Part shown: piece by piece, positions 25,665 through 34,334 of the stretch
How the letters are laid out: each line of letters opens with the position of its first letter
Position numbering within the stretch: position 1 is the stretch's first letter
From: Gammaproteobacteria bacterium
Lineage (GTDB): Bacteria > Pseudomonadota > Gammaproteobacteria > Xanthomonadales > SZUA-36
Length of the DNA: 64,000 bases
Assembly: GCA_030431095.1 (NCBI GenBank)
Contig: JAUIJU010000005.1
Span: 1 to 64,000 of the forward strand
Direction of reading: 5' to 3'
Program-made: the position numbers and the translations under genes
The notes under the pieces: generated by a model
What the model was told of the DNA's origin: nothing
The model's database searches: none
The model's input: only the letters and a program-made list of their open reading frames with translations

Positions 25665-27140
25665 ATGAACGACGAACAGAGACTCTCCGTGACGGAGAAA
25701 ATCGGTTACAGCCTCGGCGATTTCGCGGCCAACCTGGTGTTCCAGACACTGGTCACCTATATCGCGTTTTTCTACACCGACGTGTACCAGCTCGACAACG
25801 TCACCGCCAGCTCGGTCATCTTCTGGTGCGGCATCCTGGGCGGCGTGGTCTTCAGCCCGGTCATGGGCATGATCGCCGACCGCACCCACACCCGCTGGGG
25901 CAAGTACCGGCCGTGGGTGATGTGGACTGCGGTCCCGTTCGGTATCGCCATTTTCCTGTGTTTCACCGTGCCGGGATTCGGCGACACCGGCAAGGTGATT
26001 TACGCTTTCGGCACCTACCTGCTGCTGGTTTCGCTCTACACCGCCAACAACCTGCCGTACGCGGCGCTGAGCGGCGTGCTGACCGGCAACATGGCTGAAC
26101 GCAACAGCCTGTCGGCCTACCGTTTCGCGGCCGTGATGATCGCCCAGTTCATTATCCAGGTGCTGTTGCTGCCGCTGATCCTGATGGCCGGTGACGGCGA
26201 CAAGGCGGCCGGGTTCGAGCTGTTGATGAGCGTGTTCGCAGTGGCCGGCGTGATCTGCTTCTTCATCACCTTTTTCACGACCCGCGAGCGCGTGGTGCCG
26301 CAGCAGGAAGAGCATTCAAAGGTCATGGAAGACCTGGGCGACCTGCTGCGCAACCGCCCCTGGCTGGTCATGCTGGCAGTGGTGGTGCTGATCTTCGTGA
26401 CGCTGGCGCTCAAGGGCGGCATGTACATCTACTACTTCAACAACTACGTCAGCGAACCGGAGCTGGCGTCGTTCCTCGATCGGATCGGATTCGACGGGTT
26501 CATCTCGGCGCTGACCGGCTTCTTCGGCGAGATGGGCGTGACCTTCGAGTGGCCGGACGACGCGGCGGCTTCCGGTTTCGGGCTGTTCAACGGCGGTGGC
26601 ATCATCCTGATGATCGTCGGCATCGCCTTTTCCAAGTCGCTGGCCGACCGTTTCGGCAAACGCAACGTGTTTGGCGTGTTTCTGGCCCTGTCCGCGCTGT
26701 TCGTGCTGGCGTTCTACTGGTTTCCGCCCGATGCGATCGGCCTGATGTTCACTTCGCAGATCCTGCACGGATTTTTCTATGGCATCACCATCCCCTTGCT
26801 GTGGGCCATGATCGCCGACGTGGCGGACTACTCGGAATGGAAGAACCACCGTCGCGCCACCGCCATTATCTTCTCGGCCATGCTGCTGGGCCTGAAAGGC
26901 GGCCTGACCGTGGGCAGCACCATCACCCTGCAGGTGCTGGAGGCTTATGGTTACGATGGAACCCTGGCGGCGCAGTCGGCAAGCGCGCAGTACGGTATCA
27001 AGATGGCGATGAGCGTCATGTCGGCGGGTTTTTTCCTGCTGGCGGCGGTCCTGCTGTTCCTGTATCCCATCGGCAAGCGGATGGAGACCACCATCGAGGC
27101 CGAACTGGCCGCGCGCCACGCGCCGCCGGTCAGCCCCTGA
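25665..27140 (+). CDS. GPH-family sugar/glycoside:cation symporter (MFS)
   Basis: A 491-residue membrane protein with 12 predicted segments. The N-terminus TEKIGYSLGDFAANLVFQ and the loop DRTHTRWGKYRPWV are diagnostic of the glycoside-pentoside-hexuronide:cation symporter family (MelB, XynB/XylP transporters). A further signature lies at MIADVADYSEWKNHRRATAI. It imports a sugar or glycoside with H+ or Na+. ATG 25665 is chosen: it aligns with the family N-terminus, and the track's 15 extra residues do not look like a leader. A GH43 glycosidase gene follows after 10 nt, so the substrate is probably a xyloside or arabinoside. An insertion near residues 275-305 is longer than in most family members. 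Confidence 0.93.
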   Translation: MNDEQRLSVTEKIGYSLGDFAANLVFQTLVTYIAFFYTDVYQLDNVTASSVIFWCGILGGVVFSPVMGMIADRTHTRWGKYRPWVMWTAVPFGIAIFLCFTVPGFGDTGKVIYAFGTYLLLVSLYTANNLPYAALSGVLTGNMAERNSLSAYRFAAVMIAQFIIQVLLLPLILMAGDGDKAAGFELLMSVFAVAGVICFFITFFTTRERVVPQQEEHSKVMEDLGDLLRNRPWLVMLAVVVLIFVTLALKGGMYIYYFNNYVSEPELASFLDRIGFDGFISALTGFFGEMGVTFEWPDDAAASGFGLFNGGGIILMIVGIAFSKSLADRFGKRNVFGVFLALSALFVLAFYWFPPDAIGLMFTSQILHGFFYGITIPLLWAMIADVADYSEWKNHRRATAIIFSAMLLGLKGGLTVGSTITLQVLEAYGYDGTLAAQSASAQYGIKMAMSVMSAGFFLLAAVLLFLYPIGKRMETTIEAELAARHAPPVSP

Positions 27141-27150
27141 GGAATCGATC

Positions 27151-28170
27151 ATGGCGGAAGGACTGGAATACGACGACCTCGACGCGGTCAAGGACGCGGC
27201 GCTTTCAGAGCCCCTGGTGGCGCACATCTACACGGCCGATCCTTCCGCGCACGTGTTCGAGGGGCGCCTGTGGGTGTACCCCTCGCACGACATCGAGGCA
27301 GGCATTCCCTTCAACGACAACGGCGACCACTTCGGCATGGAGGACTATCACGTGCTGTCCATGGATCGTCCGGGCGCGCCGGTGACCGATCACGGCGTGG
27401 CGCTGCACGTCGACGACGTTCCCTGGGCCGAGCGGCAGATGTGGGCGCCCGATGCGGCCTGCCGTGACGGGCGTTACTACTTCTACTTCCCCGCCAAGCG
27501 CGCCGACGGCATTTTCCAGATCGGTGTGGCCGTGGGCGATTCGCCGGCCGGGCCCTTCGACCCGGAGCCGGAGGCCATCGCCGGCAGCTATTCCATCGAC
27601 CCGGCGGTGTTCGCAGACGATGACGGGGCGTACTACCTGTACTTCGGCGGGTTGTGGGGTGGTCAGTTGCAGCATTACCGTGACAACGTCTACGACCCCG
27701 GCTTCGATCTGCCGGCGGACGGGGAGCCGGCACTGGGGCCGATCGTCGCACGCCTGTCCGACGACATGCGCGCCTTCGCGGAAACACCCCGTGAACTGGC
27801 GATCCTGGACGAGCAGGGAAACCCGCTGCTGTCCGGCGACCATCACCGGCGCTTTTTCGAGGCGGCCTGGATGCACCGCCACGAGGACCGATACTACTTT
27901 TCATGGTCCACCGGCGACACCCATCGTCTGTGCTACGCCGTAGGTGACAGCCCCTATGGCCCTTTTACCTACGGTGGGGTGATCCTGACCCCGGTGGTGG
28001 GCTGGACCACGCACCACTCGATCGTGTGTTTCGAAGGGCAGTGGTGGCTGTTCTACCACGACTCGACCCTGTCCGAGGGTGTGACGCATCTGCGCTGCGT
28101 GAAGATGGCGAAGCTGCGCCACCGCCCCGACGGTGGCATCGAAACCCTGGATCCCTATCCGGGTGGCTGA
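27151..28170 (+). CDS. GH43-family glycoside hydrolase (xylosidase/arabinofuranosidase type)
   Basis: A 339-residue five-bladed beta-propeller enzyme. The three acidic residues of GH43 are visible: general base Asp30 in YTADPSAH, pKa modulator near Asp150 in YSIDPAVF, and general acid near Glu237 in FFEAAWMH. No signal peptide is present, so it acts in the cytoplasm on glycosides brought in by the GPH symporter encoded 10 nt upstream. Family members hydrolyse beta-xylosides, alpha-L-arabinofuranosides or galactans; the subfamily cannot be fixed by eye. GAGGAATCGATC before ATG 27151 gives a normal ribosome-binding site. The following gene overlaps its 3' end. Confidence 0.93.
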   Translation: MAEGLEYDDLDAVKDAALSEPLVAHIYTADPSAHVFEGRLWVYPSHDIEAGIPFNDNGDHFGMEDYHVLSMDRPGAPVTDHGVALHVDDVPWAERQMWAPDAACRDGRYYFYFPAKRADGIFQIGVAVGDSPAGPFDPEPEAIAGSYSIDPAVFADDDGAYYLYFGGLWGGQLQHYRDNVYDPGFDLPADGEPALGPIVARLSDDMRAFAETPRELAILDEQGNPLLSGDHHRRFFEAAWMHRHEDRYYFSWSTGDTHRLCYAVGDSPYGPFTYGGVILTPVVGWTTHHSIVCFEGQWWLFYHDSTLSEGVTHLRCVKMAKLRHRPDGGIETLDPYPGG

Positions 28171-29065
28171 TCCGAACCTCGCCAGGGTGATCCAGGCGCA
28201 AGCGCGCCTGCAGGCCCTGTATGACCGGTTCGCATGGCTGGATCGTCCCGACAAACTGGATGCAGTGCGGGAGATCCTGTCCCGGGTGGGCGAAGTCGAC
28301 CTGGCCTCCGAGGGACTCGAGTCGGCGGAGAACCAGCGGGATCTCTCCATACGCTTCCACTGGGGGCATGACCACCGCTTCTGCGATGCGTTGCGTGTCG
28401 AGGGGCGCATGGGTGACCGTCACGTTCGGGTGATGGCGGAGTTCATGGCCGCCTACGGCCTGCATGACAATTGGTTCGACGGCAAGGACGTGATCGACGT
28501 GGGTTGCTGGACCGGCGGTACCACGTTCATGCTGAAGGCCCTGGGCGCCAGGCGGGTGCTGGCCCTGGAAGAAGTGCAGAAGTACGCGCGCGCGGCCGAC
28601 GATCTCGTCAATGGGGTGTACGAACTGGACGACGTGCACTGCGAGGGCGGTAATCTGTACGAATTCGAGACGGACACACCGTACGACGTCGCCTACTGCC
28701 CGGGCGTGGTCTATCACCTCTCGGACCCGGTTCTGGGTCTTCGTCGGCTGTTCAATGGCCTGCGGGATGGCGGGGAAATCTTCGTCGAATCCAAGGGTTA
28801 CAATACCGACAACGTCGTCTGCCGCTTCGAGGGTCGTGATGTGCTGCACCCAGGGGGCGGCGAGCGACCCGGTGCGTTCGATCGTGGTGGCTGGAACTGG
28901 TTCGTGCCATCGCCTCCCTGCCTGGCGGCCTGGATGACGGAGGCCGGCTTCACCGGGGTGGATTGCTACTTCAGTCCCGTCAGTGGACGCGTGTTCGGAA
29001 GGGGTCGGCGACGGCAACACGTGCCCATGACGCGCGCCGGCTTCTCGGTCCCTGACATCGAGTAG
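28163..29065 (+). CDS. CmoB-like class I methyltransferase
   Basis: A 300-residue protein with the SAM-binding motif VIDVGCWTGGTTFMLKALGA and YDVAYCPGVVYHLSDPVLGLRRL, which resembles tRNA uridine-5-oxyacetate methyltransferase CmoB and the DUF1698 group. The CmoB N-terminal region is not clearly conserved, so a different acceptor is likely. No ATG is available. GTG 28163 overlaps the GH43 stop by 8 nt; the track's GTG at 28133 would give a 38-nt overlap. Its position after a glycoside hydrolase gene may be coincidental, or it may methylate a sugar or lipid. A Gly/Arg-rich segment near the C-terminus (GRVFGRGRRR) is unusual. Confidence 0.7.
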   Translation: MADPNLARVIQAQARLQALYDRFAWLDRPDKLDAVREILSRVGEVDLASEGLESAENQRDLSIRFHWGHDHRFCDALRVEGRMGDRHVRVMAEFMAAYGLHDNWFDGKDVIDVGCWTGGTTFMLKALGARRVLALEEVQKYARAADDLVNGVYELDDVHCEGGNLYEFETDTPYDVAYCPGVVYHLSDPVLGLRRLFNGLRDGGEIFVESKGYNTDNVVCRFEGRDVLHPGGGERPGAFDRGGWNWFVPSPPCLAAWMTEAGFTGVDCYFSPVSGRVFGRGRRRQHVPMTRAGFSVPDIE

Positions 29066-29108
29066 GGCAGGGCGCCGGGACCGCCTGGACCTGGTCTATA
29101 CTCGCGAC

Positions 29109-30083
29109 ATGTCATTGCAACGTCTCCTGCACGCCATTTTTCTCATCGCGTTGCCGCTGGTGGTGGCCGCCTGGGGGCTGTCGCTGTTCAGCGCCGTCTT
29201 GCTGGTGTTGCTGGGTCTCGCCTGGCGCCAGCTGATCGTGCTGGCCGCGCTGATGAACCCGCCAGGCGGCCCGGAAGTGGTGCTGGAGACCATACAGAAC
29301 AGCCATTTCGCCGAAAAGGGCCGGTGGTGCCTGGACCGGCTTGGTGTGGACTACGTGGAAAAACCCTGGGCCGGCATCCTCGGCGTGTTTTTCAAGGGAC
29401 GCACTGTGCCCATGCTGACGGTGCGTACCGGGCGCACCCATGCCTCAATCTGCGAATCGTCCGAAATCCTGCGGTATCTCTATGGCCGGTACGCGGCCGA
29501 ACGCCCCGACAGGGCGGCTTTTCTCGAGCCGACGCCGGAACGACTGGACTGGGAACGGCGCCTGGACCGGTATGGCGCACACCTGCAGATCTGGGTGTAC
29601 CACCACCTGTTACGTGATCCCGCCGCGTGCAAAAGCGCCTGGGGGGCATACAGTCAACGCGTGCCCACTTGGCAGCGGTGGACCGTGCTCACACTCTACC
29701 CGGTGTTCGAGTGGTTCATCCGCAAGGCCTTCCAGCCTGACGAGGCGCACACGGCGAAGGCGGTCGAACGCATCGAGGCGCTCCTGCGAGACGTCGAGAC
29801 GCAGCTCGGTGATGGGCGCGCCCATTTGCTGGGCGGCGAAGCGCCGGATTTCACCGACATCACCCTCGCCAGCCTGTCGACCCTGTGGGCCTGGCCCGCC
29901 AATTTCGCCGGCGGACGCTACGATGCGGATCGACCGGGGCCGGACGCGTTGCCGGAGGGCCTGCAGGCAGACCGCCTGGAATGGCGGGAGCGGTACCCGT
30001 TGACAAGTGCCCACATCGATCGGCTGTATGCCGAGGAGCGCACTGTCACGGGGACCGACGCCCGCGAACCTGCTGCGGACTGA
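29109..30083 (+). CDS. Membrane-anchored glutathione S-transferase family protein
   Basis: A 324-residue protein. Residues 1-50 form two hydrophobic segments (LLHAIFLIALPLVVAAWGL and VLLVLLGLAWRQLIVLAALM). They are followed by a thioredoxin-like GST N-domain (HFAEKGRWCLDRLGVDYVEKPW, RTVPMLTV, ICESSEILRYL) and an all-alpha GST C-domain ending near TLASLSTLWAWP. The SSEILRYL helix supplies the usual gamma-glutamyl-binding acidic residue. A Cys follows the W in the N-terminal helix region (GRWC), which could be catalytic. Soluble GSTs lack the leading membrane hairpin, so this one is probably fixed to the inner membrane facing the cytoplasm. Substrate unknown. Confidence 0.8.
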   Translation: MSLQRLLHAIFLIALPLVVAAWGLSLFSAVLLVLLGLAWRQLIVLAALMNPPGGPEVVLETIQNSHFAEKGRWCLDRLGVDYVEKPWAGILGVFFKGRTVPMLTVRTGRTHASICESSEILRYLYGRYAAERPDRAAFLEPTPERLDWERRLDRYGAHLQIWVYHHLLRDPAACKSAWGAYSQRVPTWQRWTVLTLYPVFEWFIRKAFQPDEAHTAKAVERIEALLRDVETQLGDGRAHLLGGEAPDFTDITLASLSTLWAWPANFAGGRYDADRPGPDALPEGLQADRLEWRERYPLTSAHIDRLYAEERTVTGTDAREPAAD

Positions 30084-30112
30084 ATTCCCACGGGCAGGGC
30101 GGCGCGTCGCGC

Positions 30113-31783
30113 CTAGGACACCCCTTCCACGGATCCGTCCGGGTTGAGCCGCACCCTCAGCGCCTGCGGGCTTTTCGGCAGACCCGGCATGCGCAATATA
30201 CTGCCGGTCAGTACCACCAGGAAACCGGACCCCGCATTGAGCTGGATGTTGCGCACGGTCACCTGGAAATCACGCGGACGCCCGTGCAGCAGGGGATCAT
30301 CCGACAGGGAACTGGGCGCCTTGGCAATGCACACGGGCAAATGCGCCAGTCCCAGGCCTTCGATCATGTGCAGGTCCTTTTCCGCCTCCTTGCTGAAGGC
30401 CACGTCATCGGCGCCGTACATCTTCCGGCTCACCGACCGTACCTTCTCGTGTAGCGGCATGTCAGCTTCATACAGCGGTTTGAAGGGCCGGTTGCGCGCC
30501 ACCGATGCGATAACTGCCCGGGCCAGATCCGCCGAGCCCCGACCGCCCTCCGCATAGTGGCGTGACTCGGCGAAGGCGACGCCATGCGCCCCGGCACGTT
30601 CGGCGACCAGCGCGATCTCCTCGTCGGTGTCGGCCGCGAATCGGTTCAGGGTGACCACGGGAGACTTGTTGAACAGGCCGACGCTTTCGATGTGTTTGTC
30701 CAGGTTTTCCAACCCGGCGCGCACCGCGTCCCGGTCCGGTTCCTCGAGACGCGACTTGTTCTTGCCGCCGTGCAGTTTCAGGGCGCGGATGGTGGTCACC
30801 AGCACCACCGCATCCGGGTCCAGCCCGGCGCTGCGGCACTTGATGTCGAAAAACTTCTCGGCGCCCAGGTCGAAACCGAAGCCGGCTTCGGTGATGGTCC
30901 AGTCGGCGAACTGCATGGCCATGCGCGTGGCGAACACGCTGTTGCAGCCGTGTGCGATGTTGGCGAACGGGCCGCCGTGCAGGAACACCGGAACACCCTC
31001 GAGGGTCTGGACGAGATTGGGATGTACCGCGTCCCGCAACAGCGCCATCAGCGCACCGGTGATGCCGAGCTGCTTCACGTAAACCGGTTCACCGTCGTAG
31101 GTGAAGCCGATAAAGATGCGTTCCAGCCGGTCGTGCAGGTCGTCCAGGCTGTTGGCCAGGCAAAACACGGCCATGATTTCCGAGGCGGCGGTGATGTCGA
31201 ATCCCCCCTGGCGGGGCACGCCCTGCATCTTGCCGCCGAGGCCCAGCACGATGTTGCGCAGGCTGCGGTCATTCATGTCCATGCAACGGCGCCAGGTGAT
31301 GGTGCGCGGATCCAGGTTCAGCCCGTTGCCCTGGAACAGGGCGTTGTCGACCATGGCGGAGATCAGGTTGTTGGCGCTGGTGATCGCGTGGAAATCGCCG
31401 GTGAAGTGCAGGTTGATCCGGTCCGCCGGGGTGACCTGCGCGTAGCCGCCGCCGGTGGCGCCGCCCTTGATGCCGAACACCGGTCCGAGCGACGGTTCGC
31501 GCAGTGCGCAGCACACCGATTCGCCGATATGCGCCATCCCCTGCGCCAGGCCAATGGAGGTGGTTGTCTTGCCTTCACCCGCAGCGGTGGGCGTGGTGGC
31601 CGACACCAGCACCAGTCGCGGTGGGTCTGGACGTCGGCGTGGGGCGTCCAGTGCGTCGAGGTGCACCTTCATGATGTCGTTGCCGTAGGAAATCCGGTGG
31701 TCCGCCGTGACACCCAGCGTGTCGGCGACATCGGAAATCGGCGCCGACCGGGCCTGGCGGGCGATCTCGTGGTCTGTGAGCAT
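30113..31783 (-). CDS. fhs: Formate--tetrahydrofolate ligase
   Basis: A 556-residue protein of normal length for the enzyme. The P-loop region TPTAAGEGKTTTSIGLAQ lies near residue 64. Further signatures are REPSLGPVFGIKGGATGGGYAQV and the folate-site segment GGFDITAASEIMA, plus GGPFANIAHGCNS. It makes 10-formyl-THF from formate, ATP and THF, feeding purine and formyl-methionine synthesis. Just upstream on the same strand is a small gene of unknown function after a 36-nt gap. Fhs is present in only a minority of gammaproteobacteria. The neighbouring genes show no other one-carbon enzyme. Confidence 0.97.
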   Translation of the reverse strand: MLTDHEIARQARSAPISDVADTLGVTADHRISYGNDIMKVHLDALDAPRRRPDPPRLVLVSATTPTAAGEGKTTTSIGLAQGMAHIGESVCCALREPSLGPVFGIKGGATGGGYAQVTPADRINLHFTGDFHAITSANNLISAMVDNALFQGNGLNLDPRTITWRRCMDMNDRSLRNIVLGLGGKMQGVPRQGGFDITAASEIMAVFCLANSLDDLHDRLERIFIGFTYDGEPVYVKQLGITGALMALLRDAVHPNLVQTLEGVPVFLHGGPFANIAHGCNSVFATRMAMQFADWTITEAGFGFDLGAEKFFDIKCRSAGLDPDAVVLVTTIRALKLHGGKNKSRLEEPDRDAVRAGLENLDKHIESVGLFNKSPVVTLNRFAADTDEEIALVAERAGAHGVAFAESRHYAEGGRGSADLARAVIASVARNRPFKPLYEADMPLHEKVRSVSRKMYGADDVAFSKEAEKDLHMIEGLGLAHLPVCIAKAPSSLSDDPLLHGRPRDFQVTVRNIQLNAGSGFLVVLTGSILRMPGLPKSPQALRVRLNPDGSVEGVS

Positions 31784-31819
31784 GGCGTTCTCCCTGGCCG
31801 CCGATGACCGACGGTCGGC

Positions 31820-32113
31820 TCAGTTGTTGTTCGGCTTCGAGGCCTGTTCGTTGCGGAAACCCAGGTCGATGATTTCGGCGTAGAGTCCCACCGTGCGGGT
31901 GAACAGCCATGGATAGGCGGGGTAGATCTGCAGCAGTTCGAGGACTTCGCGGCTTTGCTGGCAGGACCGCTTGAGAAAAGCGATGTTGCTGTCGCTGAGG
32001 CGTTCGCCGCCCTGCACCCGTTCCAGCATCCGGCGTGTGCGGGGAAGGTTCTGGTCCACGTACTGACGCATCAGCACGGCCCAGGTATCCACGTTCAGTT
32101 CATCCGAGGTCAT
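31820..32113 (-). CDS. Small hypothetical protein
   Basis: A 97-residue, mainly helical soluble protein without signal peptide (MTSDELNVDTWAVLMRQYV start; FLKRSCQQSREVLELLQIYP in the middle). It ends in a polar tail PNNN. I do not recognise a family. The amino-acid composition is unlike the arginine-rich shadow ORFs nearby, and there is no competing ORF on the other strand, so it is probably real. It lies 36 nt upstream of fhs and may be co-transcribed with it. Confidence 0.65.
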   Translation of the reverse strand: MTSDELNVDTWAVLMRQYVDQNLPRTRRMLERVQGGERLSDSNIAFLKRSCQQSREVLELLQIYPAYPWLFTRTVGLYAEIIDLGFRNEQASKPNNN

Positions 32114-32136
32114 TGAAACAACATAGCACCCCGGGA

Positions 32137-32152
32137 TAAAAGATGTCTTTTA
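32137..32152. promoter_or_regulatory. Perfect inverted repeat TAAAAGA-TG-TCTTTTA
   Basis: A perfect 7-bp inverted repeat with a 2-bp spacer, 24 nt upstream of the small hypothetical gene and 33 nt downstream of the large secreted-protein gene. It is AT-rich in GC-rich surroundings. It may be an operator for the small gene and fhs, or part of a terminator with the preceding CCCCGGG. Confidence 0.3.
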
Positions 32153-32184
32153 CTTGGTCTGGACGTCGTCATGCGGCGCCGTGG

Positions 32185-33846
32185 TCAGAAATTTTCCGGC
32201 AGTATCAGGTCGCCCTCGGTGGCTTCGCCGGACACCCAGCGTTCGAGCGGTGTGCGGGGGCCGCCGGACGAATAGTTCCTGGCCGTTATCCACCAGATGT
32301 TCCAGCTGTCGTCGTCCGGGTTTCTGAGCGGCACCGCGAATTTGAATTCCTTCCACCGATAGGTCCAGGTTGTCTCGGTTCCTGACATCTTCAGGTCGCC
32401 GCCGGCCGTCAGTTCGGCATCGTCGATTTCGATCTCACTGTCTTCGCGTTCCCTTTCCACGATGTCCTTGGTGGTCAACACGATCGGTCCATGCTCACCG
32501 AACGCGTATTGTGGATTCTCAAGGATCGCTCGAGCGATGTCTTCGCGTTCATCGTCACGGGACTTCGGTTCGGGCAGTCGGGAACGCTCCAGGGCCAGGC
32601 TTCGGTTCGCGAGAAACGCCTCGCTGGCTTCTTCCGCCCGGCCCAGCAAGGCCTCAGCCCTCGGATTGTCGCGACCCAGGGCCTGGTCCAGGCTGATGGC
32701 CGAGCGCGCCGTGTCGACGATGCCACCGTAAAATTCCATGGCTTCTTCGCGTTGACCGTCAGCCAGGAACAGGTAGCGCTTGTCCGGTGCGGTGGGATCT
32801 TCCTGCCAGCGCACGTCCAGGCTTCGTTCAGCGGCCGTCATTTGCCGGTCCAGTTCGCCCGACATTTGTTCCACGTGCTCGCCGATGCGCCGCAGAGAGT
32901 CGCCTGCACCCGCCTGCAGGCGCGCAACGTCGTTGGCGTCGTACGGTGCGCCGGTCTGCGGGGTGCCGGGATTGTTGGGCAGCCAGGCCAGCGGCGCAAT
33001 GATCGCCAGCTGCTCAAGGTTGTGTTCCGCCACGGTGCGGGCCTTGCCCGCGGCATCCACCCAGGCCGTGGCCGCGTCGGGCGAGAACGGCGGATTCAGG
33101 GCGTCGGGCACCGGGTAGGTGGCCTGGTTCGCCTCGATCGTCGCCAGGGCTTGCTGTACGTCCCCCAGCTGCGCCAGCTGGTCCCTGGCGCGTTCGAACT
33201 CTGCGGACAGCGCTTCGCGTAAGGCCTCATATTCGGCACGGGCGGCCTGGACGTCAGGGTCATCGAGTTGGGGATAGCGCCCGAGGGCATCGGCAAATTG
33301 CTGCATGGACTTCTGGCGCGCCGCCACGATACCCGGGTCCTGGAGTTCGGAGGGGCCCGAAGTGACGATGCCTGCGCGCAGGCTGGCCATGTCGCGCGCC
33401 AGCTTCTTCACCTGCACGCGCTGGCCCGAGACCAGCGCGGGTGCATCGCCTGGTGCGGACGCCTGTTGTGCGGGCGCCATGGAAGCCGCCGCCGGTGCAG
33501 TCTCCGCCGATTCCGGGGATACGCCCGTCGCATCCTGTCCATCAGTGTCCGGATCGAGCAGCGTCCGCAGTTGCGCGTCGAGCGCCGCATAGGCCTGGTC
33601 GGTTTCTTTCCAGGACGGGTCTTCCCGATGAGACGAGGTTGCCAGCCGTTCGCGGGAGAGATCCATCAGCTTGAGGATCCGGTTGGCGTTGGCCGCGCGA
33701 CCAGGTGTCAGCCCGGCGGCTTGCGCCTGGTATTTCTCCAGGTCAATGCGGGCATTGCGAATCACGTCATCGGCAGGCTCGGCGGCCAGGGCGCCGCCTG
33801 CGAAAACCAGCGATACGATGATGCCCAGTACGGTTGAAAGCCGCAT
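32185..33846 (-). CDS. Large secreted coiled-coil protein of unknown function
   Basis: A 553-residue protein with a signal peptide (LGIIVSLVFAGGALAAEP). Residues about 25-110 are helical. A low-complexity, Ala/Pro/Ser-rich linker (near 115-140) precedes a long region of repeated helices (near 150-430) with a coiled-coil character (ERARDQLAQLGDVQQALATIEA). A C-terminal part of about 100 residues has beta-like sequence (GPIVLTTKDIVERERE, TTWTYRWKEFKFAVPL). I do not recognise a named family. It ends IWWITARNYSSGGP then LPENF. The gene for a Cys-rich secreted protein lies immediately upstream on the same strand (7-nt gap), so both are probably made and exported together. Confidence 0.75.
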   Translation of the reverse strand: MRLSTVLGIIVSLVFAGGALAAEPADDVIRNARIDLEKYQAQAAGLTPGRAANANRILKLMDLSRERLATSSHREDPSWKETDQAYAALDAQLRTLLDPDTDGQDATGVSPESAETAPAAASMAPAQQASAPGDAPALVSGQRVQVKKLARDMASLRAGIVTSGPSELQDPGIVAARQKSMQQFADALGRYPQLDDPDVQAARAEYEALREALSAEFERARDQLAQLGDVQQALATIEANQATYPVPDALNPPFSPDAATAWVDAAGKARTVAEHNLEQLAIIAPLAWLPNNPGTPQTGAPYDANDVARLQAGAGDSLRRIGEHVEQMSGELDRQMTAAERSLDVRWQEDPTAPDKRYLFLADGQREEAMEFYGGIVDTARSAISLDQALGRDNPRAEALLGRAEEASEAFLANRSLALERSRLPEPKSRDDEREDIARAILENPQYAFGEHGPIVLTTKDIVEREREDSEIEIDDAELTAGGDLKMSGTETTWTYRWKEFKFAVPLRNPDDDSWNIWWITARNYSSGGPRTPLERWVSGEATEGDLILPENF

Positions 33847-33853
33847 CGACCGG

Positions 33854-34240
33854 TCAGTACTCGAACTGGTATTCCTGGCCCTCGACCTCGGGGACGCCCT
33901 TCGGCTTGCAGTTATTCGGCGTGCAGTCCGTGGTGAATTTGTAGTTCTCGCAGGTGTCGGTGCACTGCAATGTGCAGATACAGGTGAACTTGTTGCCTTC
34001 CGAGTCGCTGCATTCCATCTCCACGTTGTTGTGCGTCGACGATGCGGTGCTCATGTTCTTCGTGGCGCAGCTTTTGCCCTCGTTCGGTCCGGCAACGTGG
34101 CCTTGCTTCTTGCCCTTGTAGGGCTTGAGTTTCAGCACGATCGGGTCGTTCTTTTTGGTTTTCGATTGGGCGGCGGCGTCGGTTGACGCGAGGCCCAGGG
34201 CCAGCGCCAGGGCGGCCAGGATTGCCAGGGTTGCTCTCAT
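33854..34240 (-). CDS. Small secreted cysteine-rich protein
   Basis: A 128-residue protein. ATG 34240 is preferred over the track's GTG 9 nt upstream. A signal peptide (LAILAALALALGLASTDAAAQ) leads to a lysine-rich stretch and then a segment dense in cysteines: GKSCATKN, VEMECSDSEGNKFTCICTLQCTDTCENY, TTDCTPNNCKP. That is nine cysteines in about 65 residues, enough for several disulfides in the periplasm or outside the cell. No family recognised. The gene is followed after 7 nt by the large secreted coiled-coil protein. Confidence 0.7.
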   Translation of the reverse strand: MRATLAILAALALALGLASTDAAAQSKTKKNDPIVLKLKPYKGKKQGHVAGPNEGKSCATKNMSTASSTHNNVEMECSDSEGNKFTCICTLQCTDTCENYKFTTDCTPNNCKPKGVPEVEGQEYQFEY

Positions 34241-34334
34241 GACCTGCACTCTTCCAGTGAGATGATGGGAGTCACCAGTCTATTCCTGTACAAAAAATAC
34301 TGCAATTTGCAGGGGGGCGATCACGACCGCGCGT

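Noticed and set aside
30584-31807. 407-residue plus-strand ORF over fhs
   Set aside because: Antisense shadow of formate-THF ligase; biased to Val, Gly, His and Gln as expected from the reverse frame.
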